A stretch of 64,000 nt of DNA from Bacteroidota bacterium (GCA_027488905.1 JAIYAT010000035.1:434001-498000), one strand, 5' to 3'. Shown: positions 1 to 8,405, counted from the stretch's first letter. A program made the numbers and translations. Notes: generated by a model from the letters alone, not told the origin.

Positions 1-727
1 TATCCACTTGTAAAACAATGGTTGAAAGACCTGCCGAAGCCCATGAAGGATAAAATTGTGGATCAACAATTGAGATATTTGGACTTCCATTAATGGTTGG
101 TGCAGTATGCATGGTATAAATCCAAATGGGGCTCCAAGCAAAAGTATCTCCTAAACTATTAAATACCCTAGCACGCCAAAAAACCTTTCTGCCATAGGTA
201 AAAACGTTGGTATCAATAAATTGATTAGTTCCTAATGTTCTTAATACCTTAAATCCTGAGTTTAATGAAGCCGTGGTATCAACCTCGAAAAGGTACCCAA
301 CATTAGGCGTGGAACCTAAGTTATTTGCTCTTAAATCTACAATAGGGCCGCTGCTATTGTTGGCAGGACTAAAAATTTGGGTGGTTCCTAAAGTTGTATT
401 AAAGCTAAACACAGAACTCCAAATAGAAGTATCTATTCCTGCATAACACCTTACACGCCAGAAATATGTTTTGCCTGTTTTTAAAGCAGGACTGCCAATT
501 GCCCTAAAAGTGGCTGTATCAGACCATTTGCCAGCGCTATTAAAAGTGTTTAGGGTATCGAGTTGAAATTGATAGCCTGTAGCACCCGTAACTTGGTTGG
601 CAATTAAAGTAATTGTAAAAACGCTTATACTGCTAGCATTTGCAGGCGAGCTTAAGGTTGGCGCATTAATGGCTTTTGCGTTCAAACCGATAAAAAAAAT
701 GAATAGAATAAAAAGTAGGTTTTTCAT
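1..727 (-). CDS. Secreted Fn3-like repeat protein, N-terminal part (cut by window edge)
   Basis: The frame is open from an ATG at 727 to the left edge, about 242 residues, so the C-terminus is missing. It begins with a signal peptide (MKNLLFILFIFFIGLNAKA). Two or more beta-sandwich repeats follow, of the form 'ATGYQFQLDT...YFWRVR...W' and 'VGYLFEVDT...FWRARVF...W'. These resemble the fibronectin-III-like repeats of Bacteroidota surface proteins. A T9SS sorting domain would be expected at the missing end, but that is inference. It is divergent from the YbjQ gene, with 88 bp between starts. I do not recognise a specific function. Confidence 0.75.
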   Translation of the reverse strand, partial: MKNLLFILFIFFIGLNAKAINAPTLSSPANASSISVFTITLIANQVTGATGYQFQLDTLNTFNSAGKWSDTATFRAIGSPALKTGKTYFWRVRCYAGIDTSIWSSVFSFNTTLGTTQIFSPANNSSGPIVDLRANNLGSTPNVGYLFEVDTTASLNSGFKVLRTLGTNQFIDTNVFTYGRKVFWRARVFNSLGDTFAWSPIWIYTMHTAPTINGSPNISIVDPQFYPSWASAGLSTIVLQVD

Positions 728-766
728 AATGGTTTTCGAAGTTACATAATTGTTTTCAAAATTCAC

Positions 767-796
767 TTGCGCAATACCATTAAATACCTTTATTTG
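767..796 (+). promoter_or_regulatory. Candidate Bacteroidota promoter for ybjQ-like gene
   Basis: TTG at 767-769, then a 19-nt spacer, then TTTATTTG at 789-796. This is one mismatch from the TAnnTTTG -7 element of Bacteroidota housekeeping promoters. Transcription would start near 800, about 16 nt before the ATG at 816. Confidence 0.45.
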
Positions 797-815
797 AAAG
801 TTTAAAAACACAACC

Positions 816-1139
816 ATGTTAATCACAACAACACACCACATTGAAGGCAAAACAATATCTGAATACAAAGGCATTGTTACCGGAGAAGTTATTATCGGAG
901 CAAACTTTGTAAAAGACATTTTTGCTTCGTTTAGAGATTTTTTTGGCGGTAGAGCCGAATCTTATGAAAGAGTTTTAAGAGAGGCTAAAGACAAAGCCCT
1001 TGAGGAGCTAATCATGGAAGCCCGTGTTTTAGGTGCAGATGCAATAATTGGTGTAGATTTAGATTATGAAACCTTAGGCCAAAGAGGAAGCATGTTAATG
1101 GTTTCGGCATCGGGAACGGCAGTTAAGTTTTCTAATTAA
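816..1139 (+). CDS. YbjQ/UPF0145 family protein
   Basis: The 107-residue product matches the YbjQ (UPF0145) family over its full length. Visible family features are the start '[11 protein letters not shown]', then '[25 protein letters not shown]', the segment '[20 protein letters not shown]' and '[17 protein letters not shown]'. The family is annotated as putative heavy-metal binding and forms pentamers; the biological role is unsettled. There is no signal peptide, so it should be cytoplasmic. It appears monocistronic, with its own promoter-like sequence upstream and a GC-rich repeat between it and pepT. Confidence 0.93.
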   Translation: MLITTTHHIEGKTISEYKGIVTGEVIIGANFVKDIFASFRDFFGGRAESYERVLREAKDKALEELIMEARVLGADAIIGVDLDYETLGQRGSMLMVSASGTAVKFSN

Positions 1140-1166
1140 GCTTTTAGCTATTGGCTGGTGGCAAAG

Positions 1167-1204
1167 CACCGGTCACCGAGCTTGTCGAGGTGTCGAGGTG
1201 CCAA
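1167..1204. repeat. GC-rich intergenic repeat with tandem TCGAGGTG
   Basis: A short GC-rich island in AT-rich DNA between ybjQ and pepT. It holds GGTCACCGAGCTTGTCGAGG (1171-1190) and a perfect tandem TCGAGGTG at 1185-1192 and 1193-1200. TTGGC at 1151-1155 and GCCAA at 1200-1204 could close a stem around it. It resembles the dispersed 'CTTCGACAAGCTCGGTGACC'-type intergenic repeats seen in many bacterial genomes. No second copy was seen in this window. Confidence 0.5.
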
Positions 1205-1237
1205 TTTTAATAATAATTATATTCTCATTACTTTAAA

Positions 1238-2473
1238 ATGAATTACAACTTTACAGTTGCTGAACGCCTCATGCGTTATGTGCAAATTGACACTACTGCC
1301 GACCCAAATTCGGATACCCAACCTTCTTCAATGAAGCAAAAAGACTTAAGTCGTTTGTTAGTTGAGGAATTAATTGCTATGGGAATTGCGGATGCCGAAT
1401 TGGATGAACATGGTTATGTTTACGCAACCATTGCTTCTACTACCTCAAATGACTTGCCTACCATTTGCTTTTGTGCGCATGTTGATACAGCCCCAGATTG
1501 CAGTGGAACCAATGTAAAACCTATACTTCATAAGAATTGGAATGGCCAAGATATTGTGCTTCCTGATGACACCTCCATTGTGATTAGCAAAGACAATCAT
1601 AGCTACTTGATGGAAAGAATTGGCGACGATATCATTACTGCATCTGGCTTAACTTTACTTGGCGCAGATGACAAAGCAGGCGTTGCAATCATTATGGATT
1701 TTGCCAATTACTTAATGCAGCACCCAGAAATTCAACATGGTAAAATTAGAATCTTATTTACCCCAGACGAAGAAATAGGAAGAGGTGTGAACAAAGTTGA
1801 TATGCAAAAGCTAGCAGCCAATTTTGGATATACACTTGATGGTGGCGAACGCGGCCACCTAGAAGGTGAATCATTTTCGGCAGATGGCTGCACCATTACT
1901 TTTAAAGGAATTAGTGCCCATCCAGGTTATGCTAAAGGGAAAATGGTTAATGCCCAAAAAGTAGCTGCTTATTTTTTAAGCTTATTGCCAAGTGATAATT
2001 GGTGTCCAGAGGCTACTGAAGGTTATGAAGGATTTGTGCATCCTGTGCACATGGAAGGAAATCTAGAAGAAGTAAAAGTGCAGTTTATTGTGCGTGATTT
2101 TGAAACCGCTAAATTGGCCGCCTATGAAAAACAACTAGAGGCTTTAGCAGAAGTAGCCATATCTAAATTTCCAGGAGCAAGTTTTCAAATTTCTGTGCAA
2201 GAGCAGTATAGAAATATGAAAGAAATTTTAGACCAACATCCCATGGTAATGGAACTAGCCAAAAATGCTTATCTAAAATCTGGCATAAAACCAGAAATCA
2301 GAAATATTCGCGGAGGAACAGATGGTTCGAGGTTATCATTTATGGGATTGCCTTGCCCTAATATTTTTACTGGCGAAATGGGCATCCATTCAAAACAAGA
2401 ATACGTGAGTGTTCAAGACATGCAAAAAGCTGTAGAGGTTTGCGTAAATATTGTTACGCAATTGCCTCAATAA
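1238..2473 (+). CDS. pepT: Peptidase T (tripeptide aminopeptidase)
   Basis: The 411-residue product is a full-length M20B di-zinc peptidase that removes N-terminal residues from tripeptides in the cytosol. Metal-site motifs are visible: 'CAHVDTAPD' around H81 and D83, 'GADDKAGVA' around residues 142-150, 'TPDEEIGRG' with the catalytic and bridging glutamates near 178-179, and the C-terminal 'GIHSKQEYVSVQDM'. The ATG at 1238 gives the usual N-terminus (NYNFTVAERLMRYVQIDT). Its last 20 bp overlap the 3' end of the convergent PLP enzyme gene, so no room is left for a separate terminator. Confidence 0.96.
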   Translation: MNYNFTVAERLMRYVQIDTTADPNSDTQPSSMKQKDLSRLLVEELIAMGIADAELDEHGYVYATIASTTSNDLPTICFCAHVDTAPDCSGTNVKPILHKNWNGQDIVLPDDTSIVISKDNHSYLMERIGDDIITASGLTLLGADDKAGVAIIMDFANYLMQHPEIQHGKIRILFTPDEEIGRGVNKVDMQKLAANFGYTLDGGERGHLEGESFSADGCTITFKGISAHPGYAKGKMVNAQKVAAYFLSLLPSDNWCPEATEGYEGFVHPVHMEGNLEEVKVQFIVRDFETAKLAAYEKQLEALAEVAISKFPGASFQISVQEQYRNMKEILDQHPMVMELAKNAYLKSGIKPEIRNIRGGTDGSRLSFMGLPCPNIFTGEMGIHSKQEYVSVQDMQKAVEVCVNIVTQLPQ

Positions 2474-3815
2474 TATCCTGACGGGTGATGATATGAACAT
2501 CACCCATTAGGTCTTTCACCATCACTGCTGCGTTATCTTTCGTAATCAATTTACTTACTTCTTCAAGACTAGCATTTGGAGATACAAATGGAAAAGGTGG
2601 ATTCATCACTTCATTAACCAATTTTCCTTTAATCTCGCTGTTCTCTAGTAATAGATTAAATAAAGTATTGTCGTTTAGTGAGCCTGTAAACTCCCCTGCT
2701 TCGTTGGTTACCGGAAGTTGAGAGATATAAAACTTACGCATAATTTTTAACGCAGCCTCTACACTTTGATCTTCCTTAGCAGTTACCAGCTTTAAATGTT
2801 TATGGCTCTCGATAAGATTAATAGCTTTGGTTTGTTCATTTAATAAGAAACCTCTATCACGCATCCAATCCTCGTTGAACATTTTCCCCAAATATCTGGT
2901 GCCATGGTCATGGAAAATTACCACAACTACATCACCTTCTTTAAACATATGGCGCATTTGAAGCAATCCTGCCATGGCAGAACCTGCTGAATTTCCAGAA
3001 AAAATCCCTTCTTCCCTAGGAATTCTGCGGGTCATCATAGCTGCATCTTTGTCGGTTACCTTCTCAAAATGGTCAATAATCGAAAAGTCGACATTTGCTG
3101 GTAAAAAATCTTCTCCAATGCCTTCGGTGATGTATGGATAAATCTCGTTTTTATCAAAAATTCCAGTTTCCTTATACTTTTTAAATACCGAACCATAGGT
3201 GTCAATGCCTAAAATTTTAATATTGGGATTTTTCTCTTTTAAATATTTTCCTGTGCCACAAATGGTGCCTCCAGTGCCAACTCCTACTACCAAATGTGTA
3301 ATTTTCCCTTCTGTTTGCTCCCAAATTTCTGGTCCAGTTCCTTCGTAATGGGCAGCCGAATTAGATAAATTATCATATTGATTGGGCTTCCAAGAATTAG
3401 GAACCTCGTTTATGAGTCGGCTCGAAACCGAATAATAAGAGCGAGGATCTTCTGGTTCAACATCAGTTGGGCAAACAATTACCTCAGCGCCGAAGGCTTT
3501 AAGCGCATCCACTTTTTCCTTGCTCTGTTTATCAGTTGTAGTAAAAATACATTTATAGCCCTTTATTACAGATGCAATAGCCAAACCCATTCCTGTATTT
3601 CCGCTTGTACCCTCAATAATCGTATAGCCTGGTTTTAATAATCCAGCTCGCTCTGCATCCTCAATCATTTTAACAGCCATACGGTCTTTGATAGAATTGC
3701 CCGGGTTGGTTGTTTCAATTTTTGCCAAAACAGTGCAAGGCAAATCCTTGGTAAGTTTATTAATTTTTACCAATGGGGTATTTCCAATGGTTTCTAAGAT
3801 GTTTTGATGCCACAT
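2454..3815 (-). CDS. Cystathionine beta-synthase-like PLP enzyme with CBS pair
   Basis: 453 residues. The N-terminal ~320 residues are a fold-type II PLP lyase of the cysteine synthase/CBS family: 'GNTPLVKI', the PLP lysine in 'NSIKDRMA' (K43), the phosphate/substrate loop 'EGTSGNTGMGLA' and the glycine loop 'VGVGTGGTICGTGKYL'. A two-CBS-domain regulatory module follows (about residues 335-450), as in eukaryote-type cystathionine beta-synthase. The likely reaction condenses serine or O-acetylserine with homocysteine or sulfide. The CBS pair favours cystathionine beta-synthase over simple cysteine synthase, but substrates cannot be read from sequence. It is divergent from the flippase gene. 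Confidence 0.88.
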   Translation of the reverse strand: MWHQNILETIGNTPLVKINKLTKDLPCTVLAKIETTNPGNSIKDRMAVKMIEDAERAGLLKPGYTIIEGTSGNTGMGLAIASVIKGYKCIFTTTDKQSKEKVDALKAFGAEVIVCPTDVEPEDPRSYYSVSSRLINEVPNSWKPNQYDNLSNSAAHYEGTGPEIWEQTEGKITHLVVGVGTGGTICGTGKYLKEKNPNIKILGIDTYGSVFKKYKETGIFDKNEIYPYITEGIGEDFLPANVDFSIIDHFEKVTDKDAAMMTRRIPREEGIFSGNSAGSAMAGLLQMRHMFKEGDVVVVIFHDHGTRYLGKMFNEDWMRDRGFLLNEQTKAINLIESHKHLKLVTAKEDQSVEAALKIMRKFYISQLPVTNEAGEFTGSLNDNTLFNLLLENSEIKGKLVNEVMNPPFPFVSPNASLEEVSKLITKDNAAVMVKDLMGDVHIITRQDIIEAIA

Positions 3816-3879
3816 GGAGGCAAAGCTATGAATTAATGTTTAGAAATGTCATATTTGCCCTTAAGAAAGCAATTACGTT

Positions 3880-5271
3880 TTGAACCTAAGCCTCAGAAAT
3901 ATTAAGCTGAACAAATATAATAGTCTTCAAATTTTTCAGTTTCTGAGGTTTGGAAGCATTTTTACTATATCCATATTATTGGCCAAAATAATCTATGGTC
4001 GATTTACCTTTGGCTATGGTAATTACTTGTTAAGCAGGCATGAAATGCTCATGTTATTAAGTTCTTTTCTAACTTTTTTCTGGGTTTCTAGCATTTGCAA
4101 TACTTTAGTTCCTTTTTACCATAGCAGCGACGAAGACAAACAAAAAAGAATTTTATTTAATGCCTTCGCGGTTCTTACCATATTTAGTTTGTTTGCTGGG
4201 ATTATCACTGCAGTTTATGGAAACATTAAATACCCCAAGGATGCAGATTTGTTTCAAATGTTTGGGCTGGTTGTCTTTTTAAATACACCTACTTTCATAA
4301 CAGATTATATTTTCTATCTAAAAGGTAAATATAAATCACTCATTATTTGGGGAATTATTAGTTTTTCTTTGCATATCATTTTATTGTGTGTTCCGCTTTA
4401 CATGAAGCAAACCCTTAACCTAGCTGTAAATTTATTGGTTATTCTAGCTTTATTAAAATTTAACTATACCATTATTATTCTTATGAAGTATGCTAGCATT
4501 AGCTTCCATACAAGGTTAATACAAGAATTCATGGGAAAAGTTATGCCATTTATGTTTTCTATTTTGCTAGCAGGCAGCATGGATTATATCAATAGCTTTA
4601 TTGTAGAATACTATTATTCTGATACCGACTTCACCATTTTTAGATATGGTGCAAAAGAACTTCCAGTATTTTTAATCCTCGCAAATTCCTTAAGCAATAT
4701 TTATAGTGGTGAAATTGCTAATGCATTTAAGTCGAACCAACTCCAAGATGGTCTTAAAAGGTTAAAAGAAAGTTCTCGCAAACTCATGCGGTGGTTGTTT
4801 CCAGGGACCATACTCATGCTTTTTATAAGTGAGTACTTTTTTGAATTTGCCTATAACAAAGACTTGGTTGCAGGATATCGCATTTTTAATATTTACTTAC
4901 TTTTGATAGTAAGTAGAATGTTGTTTCCACAAACGGTAATAATGGGTTTGATGAAAAACCGCATCTTTTATTTAGTAAGCACCAATTACCTAATTTTAAA
5001 TGTTATTCTATCCTTTTGGTTCATCAGTGAAATAGGAATTGAAGGCATTGCTTATGCTACTGTAATAGCCTATACCGTAGAAAAGATAATGCTAGTGATT
5101 TATTGTAAAATGGAAGGAATAGACATTAGAAAATATACAGCAATTGGAGAATATTTAGTGTATGCTAGTTTAACCATTGGAGCCTTTTTTTTAAGCTTAC
5201 ATTACTCTTTTGCAGATTTGCTAAATAACCTTCAAACCTCGCTTACTTTAGCTTTCTCCATCCCAACCTAA
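3880..5271 (+). CDS. Polysaccharide flippase-like membrane protein (MATE/MOP superfamily)
   Basis: 463 residues with roughly 12-14 hydrophobic segments spread over the length, as in Wzx-type lipid-linked oligosaccharide flippases and related polysaccharide biosynthesis transporters. No short signature motif proves the substrate. The frame starts with TTG at 3880; the next in-frame ATG (about 4040) would remove the first membrane segments, so TTG is preferred. The start codon lies inside a GTTTTGAACC sequence (3877-3886), a one-mismatch copy of the dispersed decamer of this window. The last 29 bp overlap the convergent copper ATPase gene. Confidence 0.72.
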   Translation: MNLSLRNIKLNKYNSLQIFQFLRFGSIFTISILLAKIIYGRFTFGYGNYLLSRHEMLMLLSSFLTFFWVSSICNTLVPFYHSSDEDKQKRILFNAFAVLTIFSLFAGIITAVYGNIKYPKDADLFQMFGLVVFLNTPTFITDYIFYLKGKYKSLIIWGIISFSLHIILLCVPLYMKQTLNLAVNLLVILALLKFNYTIIILMKYASISFHTRLIQEFMGKVMPFMFSILLAGSMDYINSFIVEYYYSDTDFTIFRYGAKELPVFLILANSLSNIYSGEIANAFKSNQLQDGLKRLKESSRKLMRWLFPGTILMLFISEYFFEFAYNKDLVAGYRIFNIYLLLIVSRMLFPQTVIMGLMKNRIFYLVSTNYLILNVILSFWFISEIGIEGIAYATVIAYTVEKIMLVIYCKMEGIDIRKYTAIGEYLVYASLTIGAFFLSLHYSFADLLNNLQTSLTLAFSIPT

Positions 5272-7081
5272 GGGAATTTCCAATTACAATTACATCAGAA
5301 AAAGCCATTGATAGTGCGCCAATCATAGGATGCAGAAAACCTGCTGCTGCCAAAGGGATACACAAAATATTATAGAAAAATGCCCAAAACAAATTTTGCT
5401 TGATTGTGGTATAAGTCATTTTGCTTATTTGATGGGCCTCTTTTATGGCAAGTAAATCTGGTCGTGTAATCACTAAACTAGCAGCCTGAATGGCTATATC
5501 ACTTCCTTTAACAAAAGAAATACCTACATTTACTTTGCTCAAAGCTGGCGCATCATTTATGCCATCTCCCACCATGGCGGTGTTTTTTTCTTCAAAATAC
5601 TTTTCAATCCATTCAAGCTTTTGTGCTGGCAGCTGAGCAGCTTTCCATTGTAAAATCCCAAACTTTTTGGCCAAGCTGGCAACTTTGCTTTCTTTATCTC
5701 CACTAATAATTAACATGGGCAATTGAACAGATTCAAAGTATTCAGCCATTTCTTTTGCACCCTCCTTAATTTCATCTTCAATGTCCAAACCTGCAATAGG
5801 TGCGCCATCCATACTTAAAACCAAATCATAATTATACGTTTCAACTATATTTGGTTCAACCCGAAACATGGCCCAATTTGGTTTGCCAAAACGTATTTCC
5901 TTTCCTTCAAAAACACCTTTCATTCCCTGTCCCTTTTCTTCAGCAATTGAACTTAATTCAAGGTTTGGGTCAAACCAATTGCTCTGCTGCTGAACAAAAG
6001 AAGTGGCAATGGGATGAGCAGATTTTTGCTCTAAGGCAAACATCAAAGCTTTTATAAGTGACTCAGATAATTTTGGAGCTTTCAATTCAGAAAATACAAA
6101 TTTACCTGTAGTGAGTGTTCCTGTTTTATCAAATACTAACAGTTCTGATTTTGCAAAGTTCTCCAGCACATTTCCACCTTTAATTAAGATACCTCGTTTG
6201 GCAGCTTTTCCAATGCCAACCATAATGGCTGTTGGCGTGGCAAGTCCCATTGCACAAGGGCAAGAAATTACTAATACAGCAACCGCACGCAGCATACTTT
6301 GGGCTGAACCAATGTCTAACCAAAAATAGGAAACCAAAAAAGTTAACAAAGATATTCCTACAACCACCGGGACAAAAACAGCGCTAATTTTATCACCCAA
6401 TTGTTGAATATTTGGCTTATTAGATTGCGCCCTTTTTACCATTTCAATGATTTGGCTCAATACACTATTTTTAACTAAAGCTTTTACTTTAATTGAAATA
6501 TTTCCAGATTCTATAAGGGTTCCAGCACTTACTTTATCACCTATTTGTTTAAAAATTGGCAATGATTCTCCACTCAACATTTGTTCATTGAGTTCTGCGT
6601 TTCCTTCTACTATTTCGCCATCTAAAGGTATTAATTGTCCGGTTTGAACCAACACTGTATCGCCAATTTTAATATGGTCAACCAAGGTTTCCAACAGACT
6701 TCCATTGGCTTGTAATAAAAGGGCTGTTTTGGGTTGCAAATCATTGAGTGTTTGCAAGGCTTTGGTAGTTCTTTTTACTGCACGCTTTTCGAGCACATTA
6801 CCTGCTAAAACAAAAGTAAAGATGGAAGCACCAGTTTCGAAAAACAGATACTTATGAACTTCATGGGTGCCAGCAAAGGCTAGCGTTCCATAAATACTAT
6901 AAATCAATGCTGAGAATGCCCCTATAAATATTAGCACATCCATATTAGGGACGCCGCTTTTTAAACTTTGGTAAGCAGATTTACCAAAATACCATAAACC
7001 AATTGAATATACCGGTATACTTAAGGCAAGTTGAAAAAATGGATTATGCAATAAGGCCCAGCTCGAAACCATGTGGGCCAT
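5243..7081 (-). CDS. copA: Copper-translocating P1B-type ATPase, main body (needs -1 frameshift to join its HMA domain)
   Basis: From the ATG at 7081 the frame gives 612 residues holding the P1B ATPase core: actuator motif 'MLSGES', the membrane CPC metal site in 'ISCPCAMGLATPTA' (about residue 274), the phosphorylated aspartate in 'DKTGTLT' (about 317), the HP motif in 'SAHPIA' (about 355) and 'GDGINDAPAL' (about 503). It exports Cu(I) across the inner membrane. The frame is open 19 codons further upstream to an A10 run, reading FLGSLEAKLIFSLIFTIPL. That is the expected beginning of the first CopA helix, so the ATG at 7081 lies inside that helix and is unlikely to be the true start. A -1 shift on A10 joins it to the HMA frame, giving about 712 residues, the normal CopA length. 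Confidence 0.9.
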   Translation of the reverse strand: MAHMVSSWALLHNPFFQLALSIPVYSIGLWYFGKSAYQSLKSGVPNMDVLIFIGAFSALIYSIYGTLAFAGTHEVHKYLFFETGASIFTFVLAGNVLEKRAVKRTTKALQTLNDLQPKTALLLQANGSLLETLVDHIKIGDTVLVQTGQLIPLDGEIVEGNAELNEQMLSGESLPIFKQIGDKVSAGTLIESGNISIKVKALVKNSVLSQIIEMVKRAQSNKPNIQQLGDKISAVFVPVVVGISLLTFLVSYFWLDIGSAQSMLRAVAVLVISCPCAMGLATPTAIMVGIGKAAKRGILIKGGNVLENFAKSELLVFDKTGTLTTGKFVFSELKAPKLSESLIKALMFALEQKSAHPIATSFVQQQSNWFDPNLELSSIAEEKGQGMKGVFEGKEIRFGKPNWAMFRVEPNIVETYNYDLVLSMDGAPIAGLDIEDEIKEGAKEMAEYFESVQLPMLIISGDKESKVASLAKKFGILQWKAAQLPAQKLEWIEKYFEEKNTAMVGDGINDAPALSKVNVGISFVKGSDIAIQAASLVITRPDLLAIKEAHQISKMTYTTIKQNLFWAFFYNILCIPLAAAGFLHPMIGALSMAFSDVIVIGNSLRLGWRKLK

Positions 7082-7131
7082 AAGTGGGATTGTGAAAATG
7101 AGGCTAAAAATTAATTTGGCCTCGAGGCTGC

Positions 7132-7380
7132 CTAAGAATTTTTTTTTTCTTCTTTTACCTCGTTTTTCATTGAAACAGAATATCCTAAATCTTCAATGCT
7201 TTCTGCAATTTCTGTTAAAGGTTTATTAGGAATATTTTCGAATCTTACCTCGCCTGTAGCAAAGTTAACGTCTATTTGTCCAAGCCCTTGCTTCTCTAGA
7301 CGTTTGCGAACACCCATGGCGCAATTGCTGCAACTCATGCCTTCAACTAAAAGCTCTGATAACTCCGTTTGTGAATTCAT
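7132..7380 (-). CDS. Heavy-metal-associated (HMA) domain, CopZ-like chaperone / CopA N-terminus
   Basis: 82 residues forming one ferredoxin-like HMA domain with the Cu(I) site 'GMSCSNC' (residues 14-20) and a charged tail 'KNEVKEEKKNS'. It ends at a TAG three codons after the zero-frame reading of the A10 run at 7139-7148. Read alone it is a soluble copper chaperone of CopZ size. Read with a -1 slip it is the N-terminal metal-binding domain of the downstream ATPase. In E. coli, copA is known to make both products by programmed -1 frameshifting. A sequencing error in A10 or a genuine separate-gene arrangement are the alternatives. Confidence 0.85.
   Translation of the reverse strand: MNSQTELSELLVEGMSCSNCAMGVRKRLEKQGLGQIDVNFATGEVRFENIPNKPLTEIAESIEDLGYSVSMKNEVKEEKKNS
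7139..7148 (-). promoter_or_regulatory. A10 slippery run at the HMA/ATPase frame junction
   Basis: On the coding strand the sequence is G-A10-TTC. The HMA frame reads GAA AAA AAA AAT TCT TAG. The ATPase frame reads AAA AAA AAA TTC TTA. Backing up one base after an AAA codon moves the ribosome from the first to the second. Ten As also allow RNA polymerase slippage (one A gained or two lost). Confidence 0.7.
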
Positions 7381-7415
7381 GGTACGAATGTAAATAAAAC
7401 TTAAAAATATTCTTC

Positions 7416-7445
7416 TTGTTAATGACTGAGAATTGTCATATTTGA
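7416..7445 (+). promoter_or_regulatory. Candidate promoter placing the start site at the yhhQ ATG
   Basis: TTG at 7416-7418, spacer of 19 nt, CATATTTG at 7438-7445 (one mismatch to TAnnTTTG). The ATG follows four bases later, at 7449. By the usual geometry of this promoter class the transcript would start at or within a few bases of the ATG, that is, almost leaderless. Confidence 0.45.
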
Positions 7446-7448
7446 ATC

Positions 7449-8207
7449 ATGAAGGAAAGCAAACGAACCGTATTATTTTTATTACTAGGCTCATTTTTTA
7501 TTGCCAATGCCTTGGTGGCTGAGTTTATAGGGGTTAAGATTTTCTCAGTTGAAAAAACATTAGGATTAACGCCTATTTCTTTGGATGTTTTTGGCAACAA
7601 ACTATCCTTTAACATGACAGTTGGCGTGCTTTTATGGCCCATTGTATTCATCATGACAGATATTATAAATGAGTATTTTGGTCGCTCAGGTGTTCAACTT
7701 TTTTCATATATCGCAGCGGTTATGATTAGTTACTCTTTTCTTGCAGTTTTTGCAGGTATAAAAGTTACACCTGCTGATTTTTGGATGCTAAGAGAAACTT
7801 CAAATGGCTCGATTGATATGCAAGAAGCCTATGCGCAAATATTTGGGCAAGGCTTGTGGATTATTGTAGGTTCCCTAGTTGCATTTTTAATTGGGCAGTT
7901 AATAGATGTAAGCGTTTTTCATTACATCAAAACCAAAACTGGAAATAAATACTTATGGCTGCGTGCAACGGGTTCTACCGTAATTTCGCAGTTGATAGAC
8001 AGCTTTGTAGTTTTATTCATTGCCTTTTATTTAGGAGCTGGTTGGGACATGAATCTAGTACTTGGCATAAGTCTAATTAACTTCATTTATAAATTAAGTG
8101 TAGCATTATTATTAACCCCTTTATTGTATGGCGTGCATGCAATCATAGATAGTTATTTGGGTAAAGAATTGGCAGCATCTATGATGCGAGAAGCACAAGA
8201 AAAGTAA
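7449..8207 (+). CDS. yhhQ: Queuosine-precursor transporter, YhhQ/VUT family
   Basis: 252 residues with about six to seven membrane helices and the family start 'VLFLLLGSFFIANALVAEFIGVKIF', followed by 'FIMTDIINEYFGRSGVQ' and 'LWLRATGSTVISQLIDSFVVLFIAF'. This is the COG1738 (VUT) family. Its E. coli member YhhQ imports the queuosine precursors preQ0/preQ1 for tRNA modification. The substrate here is inferred from the family. The gene is flanked by a promoter-like sequence ending four bases before the ATG and by a tetraloop terminator downstream, so it is probably monocistronic. Confidence 0.88.
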   Translation: MKESKRTVLFLLLGSFFIANALVAEFIGVKIFSVEKTLGLTPISLDVFGNKLSFNMTVGVLLWPIVFIMTDIINEYFGRSGVQLFSYIAAVMISYSFLAVFAGIKVTPADFWMLRETSNGSIDMQEAYAQIFGQGLWIIVGSLVAFLIGQLIDVSVFHYIKTKTGNKYLWLRATGSTVISQLIDSFVVLFIAFYLGAGWDMNLVLGISLINFIYKLSVALLLTPLLYGVHAIIDSYLGKELAASMMREAQEK

Positions 8208-8233
8208 GGTGAAAATCCTACAAACCTGATTTA

Positions 8234-8263
8234 TGTAGCCGCTTCGGCGGTTAATTCTTTTTT
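8234..8263 (+). terminator. Rho-independent terminator after yhhQ
   Basis: AGCCGC-TTCG-GCGGTT forms a six-pair stem closed by a stable UUCG tetraloop, followed by AATTCTTTTTT. It lies 27 bp after the yhhQ stop. Confidence 0.85.
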
Positions 8264-8324
8264 ATTATTAAGGTTTATTTTTCCTTTGTAGTGTTCAAAT
8301 CATAAAATAACATCTATCAAGTTC

Positions 8325-8334
8325 GGTTTGAACC
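8325..8334 (+). repeat. GGTTTGAACC dispersed decamer
   Basis: Intergenic copy, in the spacer upstream of the T9SS protein at 8406. It sits inside TTCGGTTTGAACCAAGA (8322-8338), a 17-mer repeated exactly at 58762-58778. Confidence 0.8.
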
Positions 8335-8338
8335 AAGA

Positions 8339-8400
8339 TGGCGAATGCGTGTGAACAAGCTAATGCTTAGCTCACACAAATATTTGAAATTTAATCGCCA
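8339..8400 (+). promoter_or_regulatory. Two-level inverted repeat in the leader of the 8406 gene
   Basis: An outer stem TGGCGA (8339-8344) / TCGCCA (8395-8400) encloses a hairpin of GTGTGA (8349-8354) / TCACAC (8372-8377) with an inner AAGC/GCTT stem and a TAAT loop. The element ends five bases before the ATG at 8406. There is no T run, so it is not an ordinary terminator. It could be an RNA leader structure or a protein-binding site. Confidence 0.45.
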
Positions 8401-8405
8401 AACCT

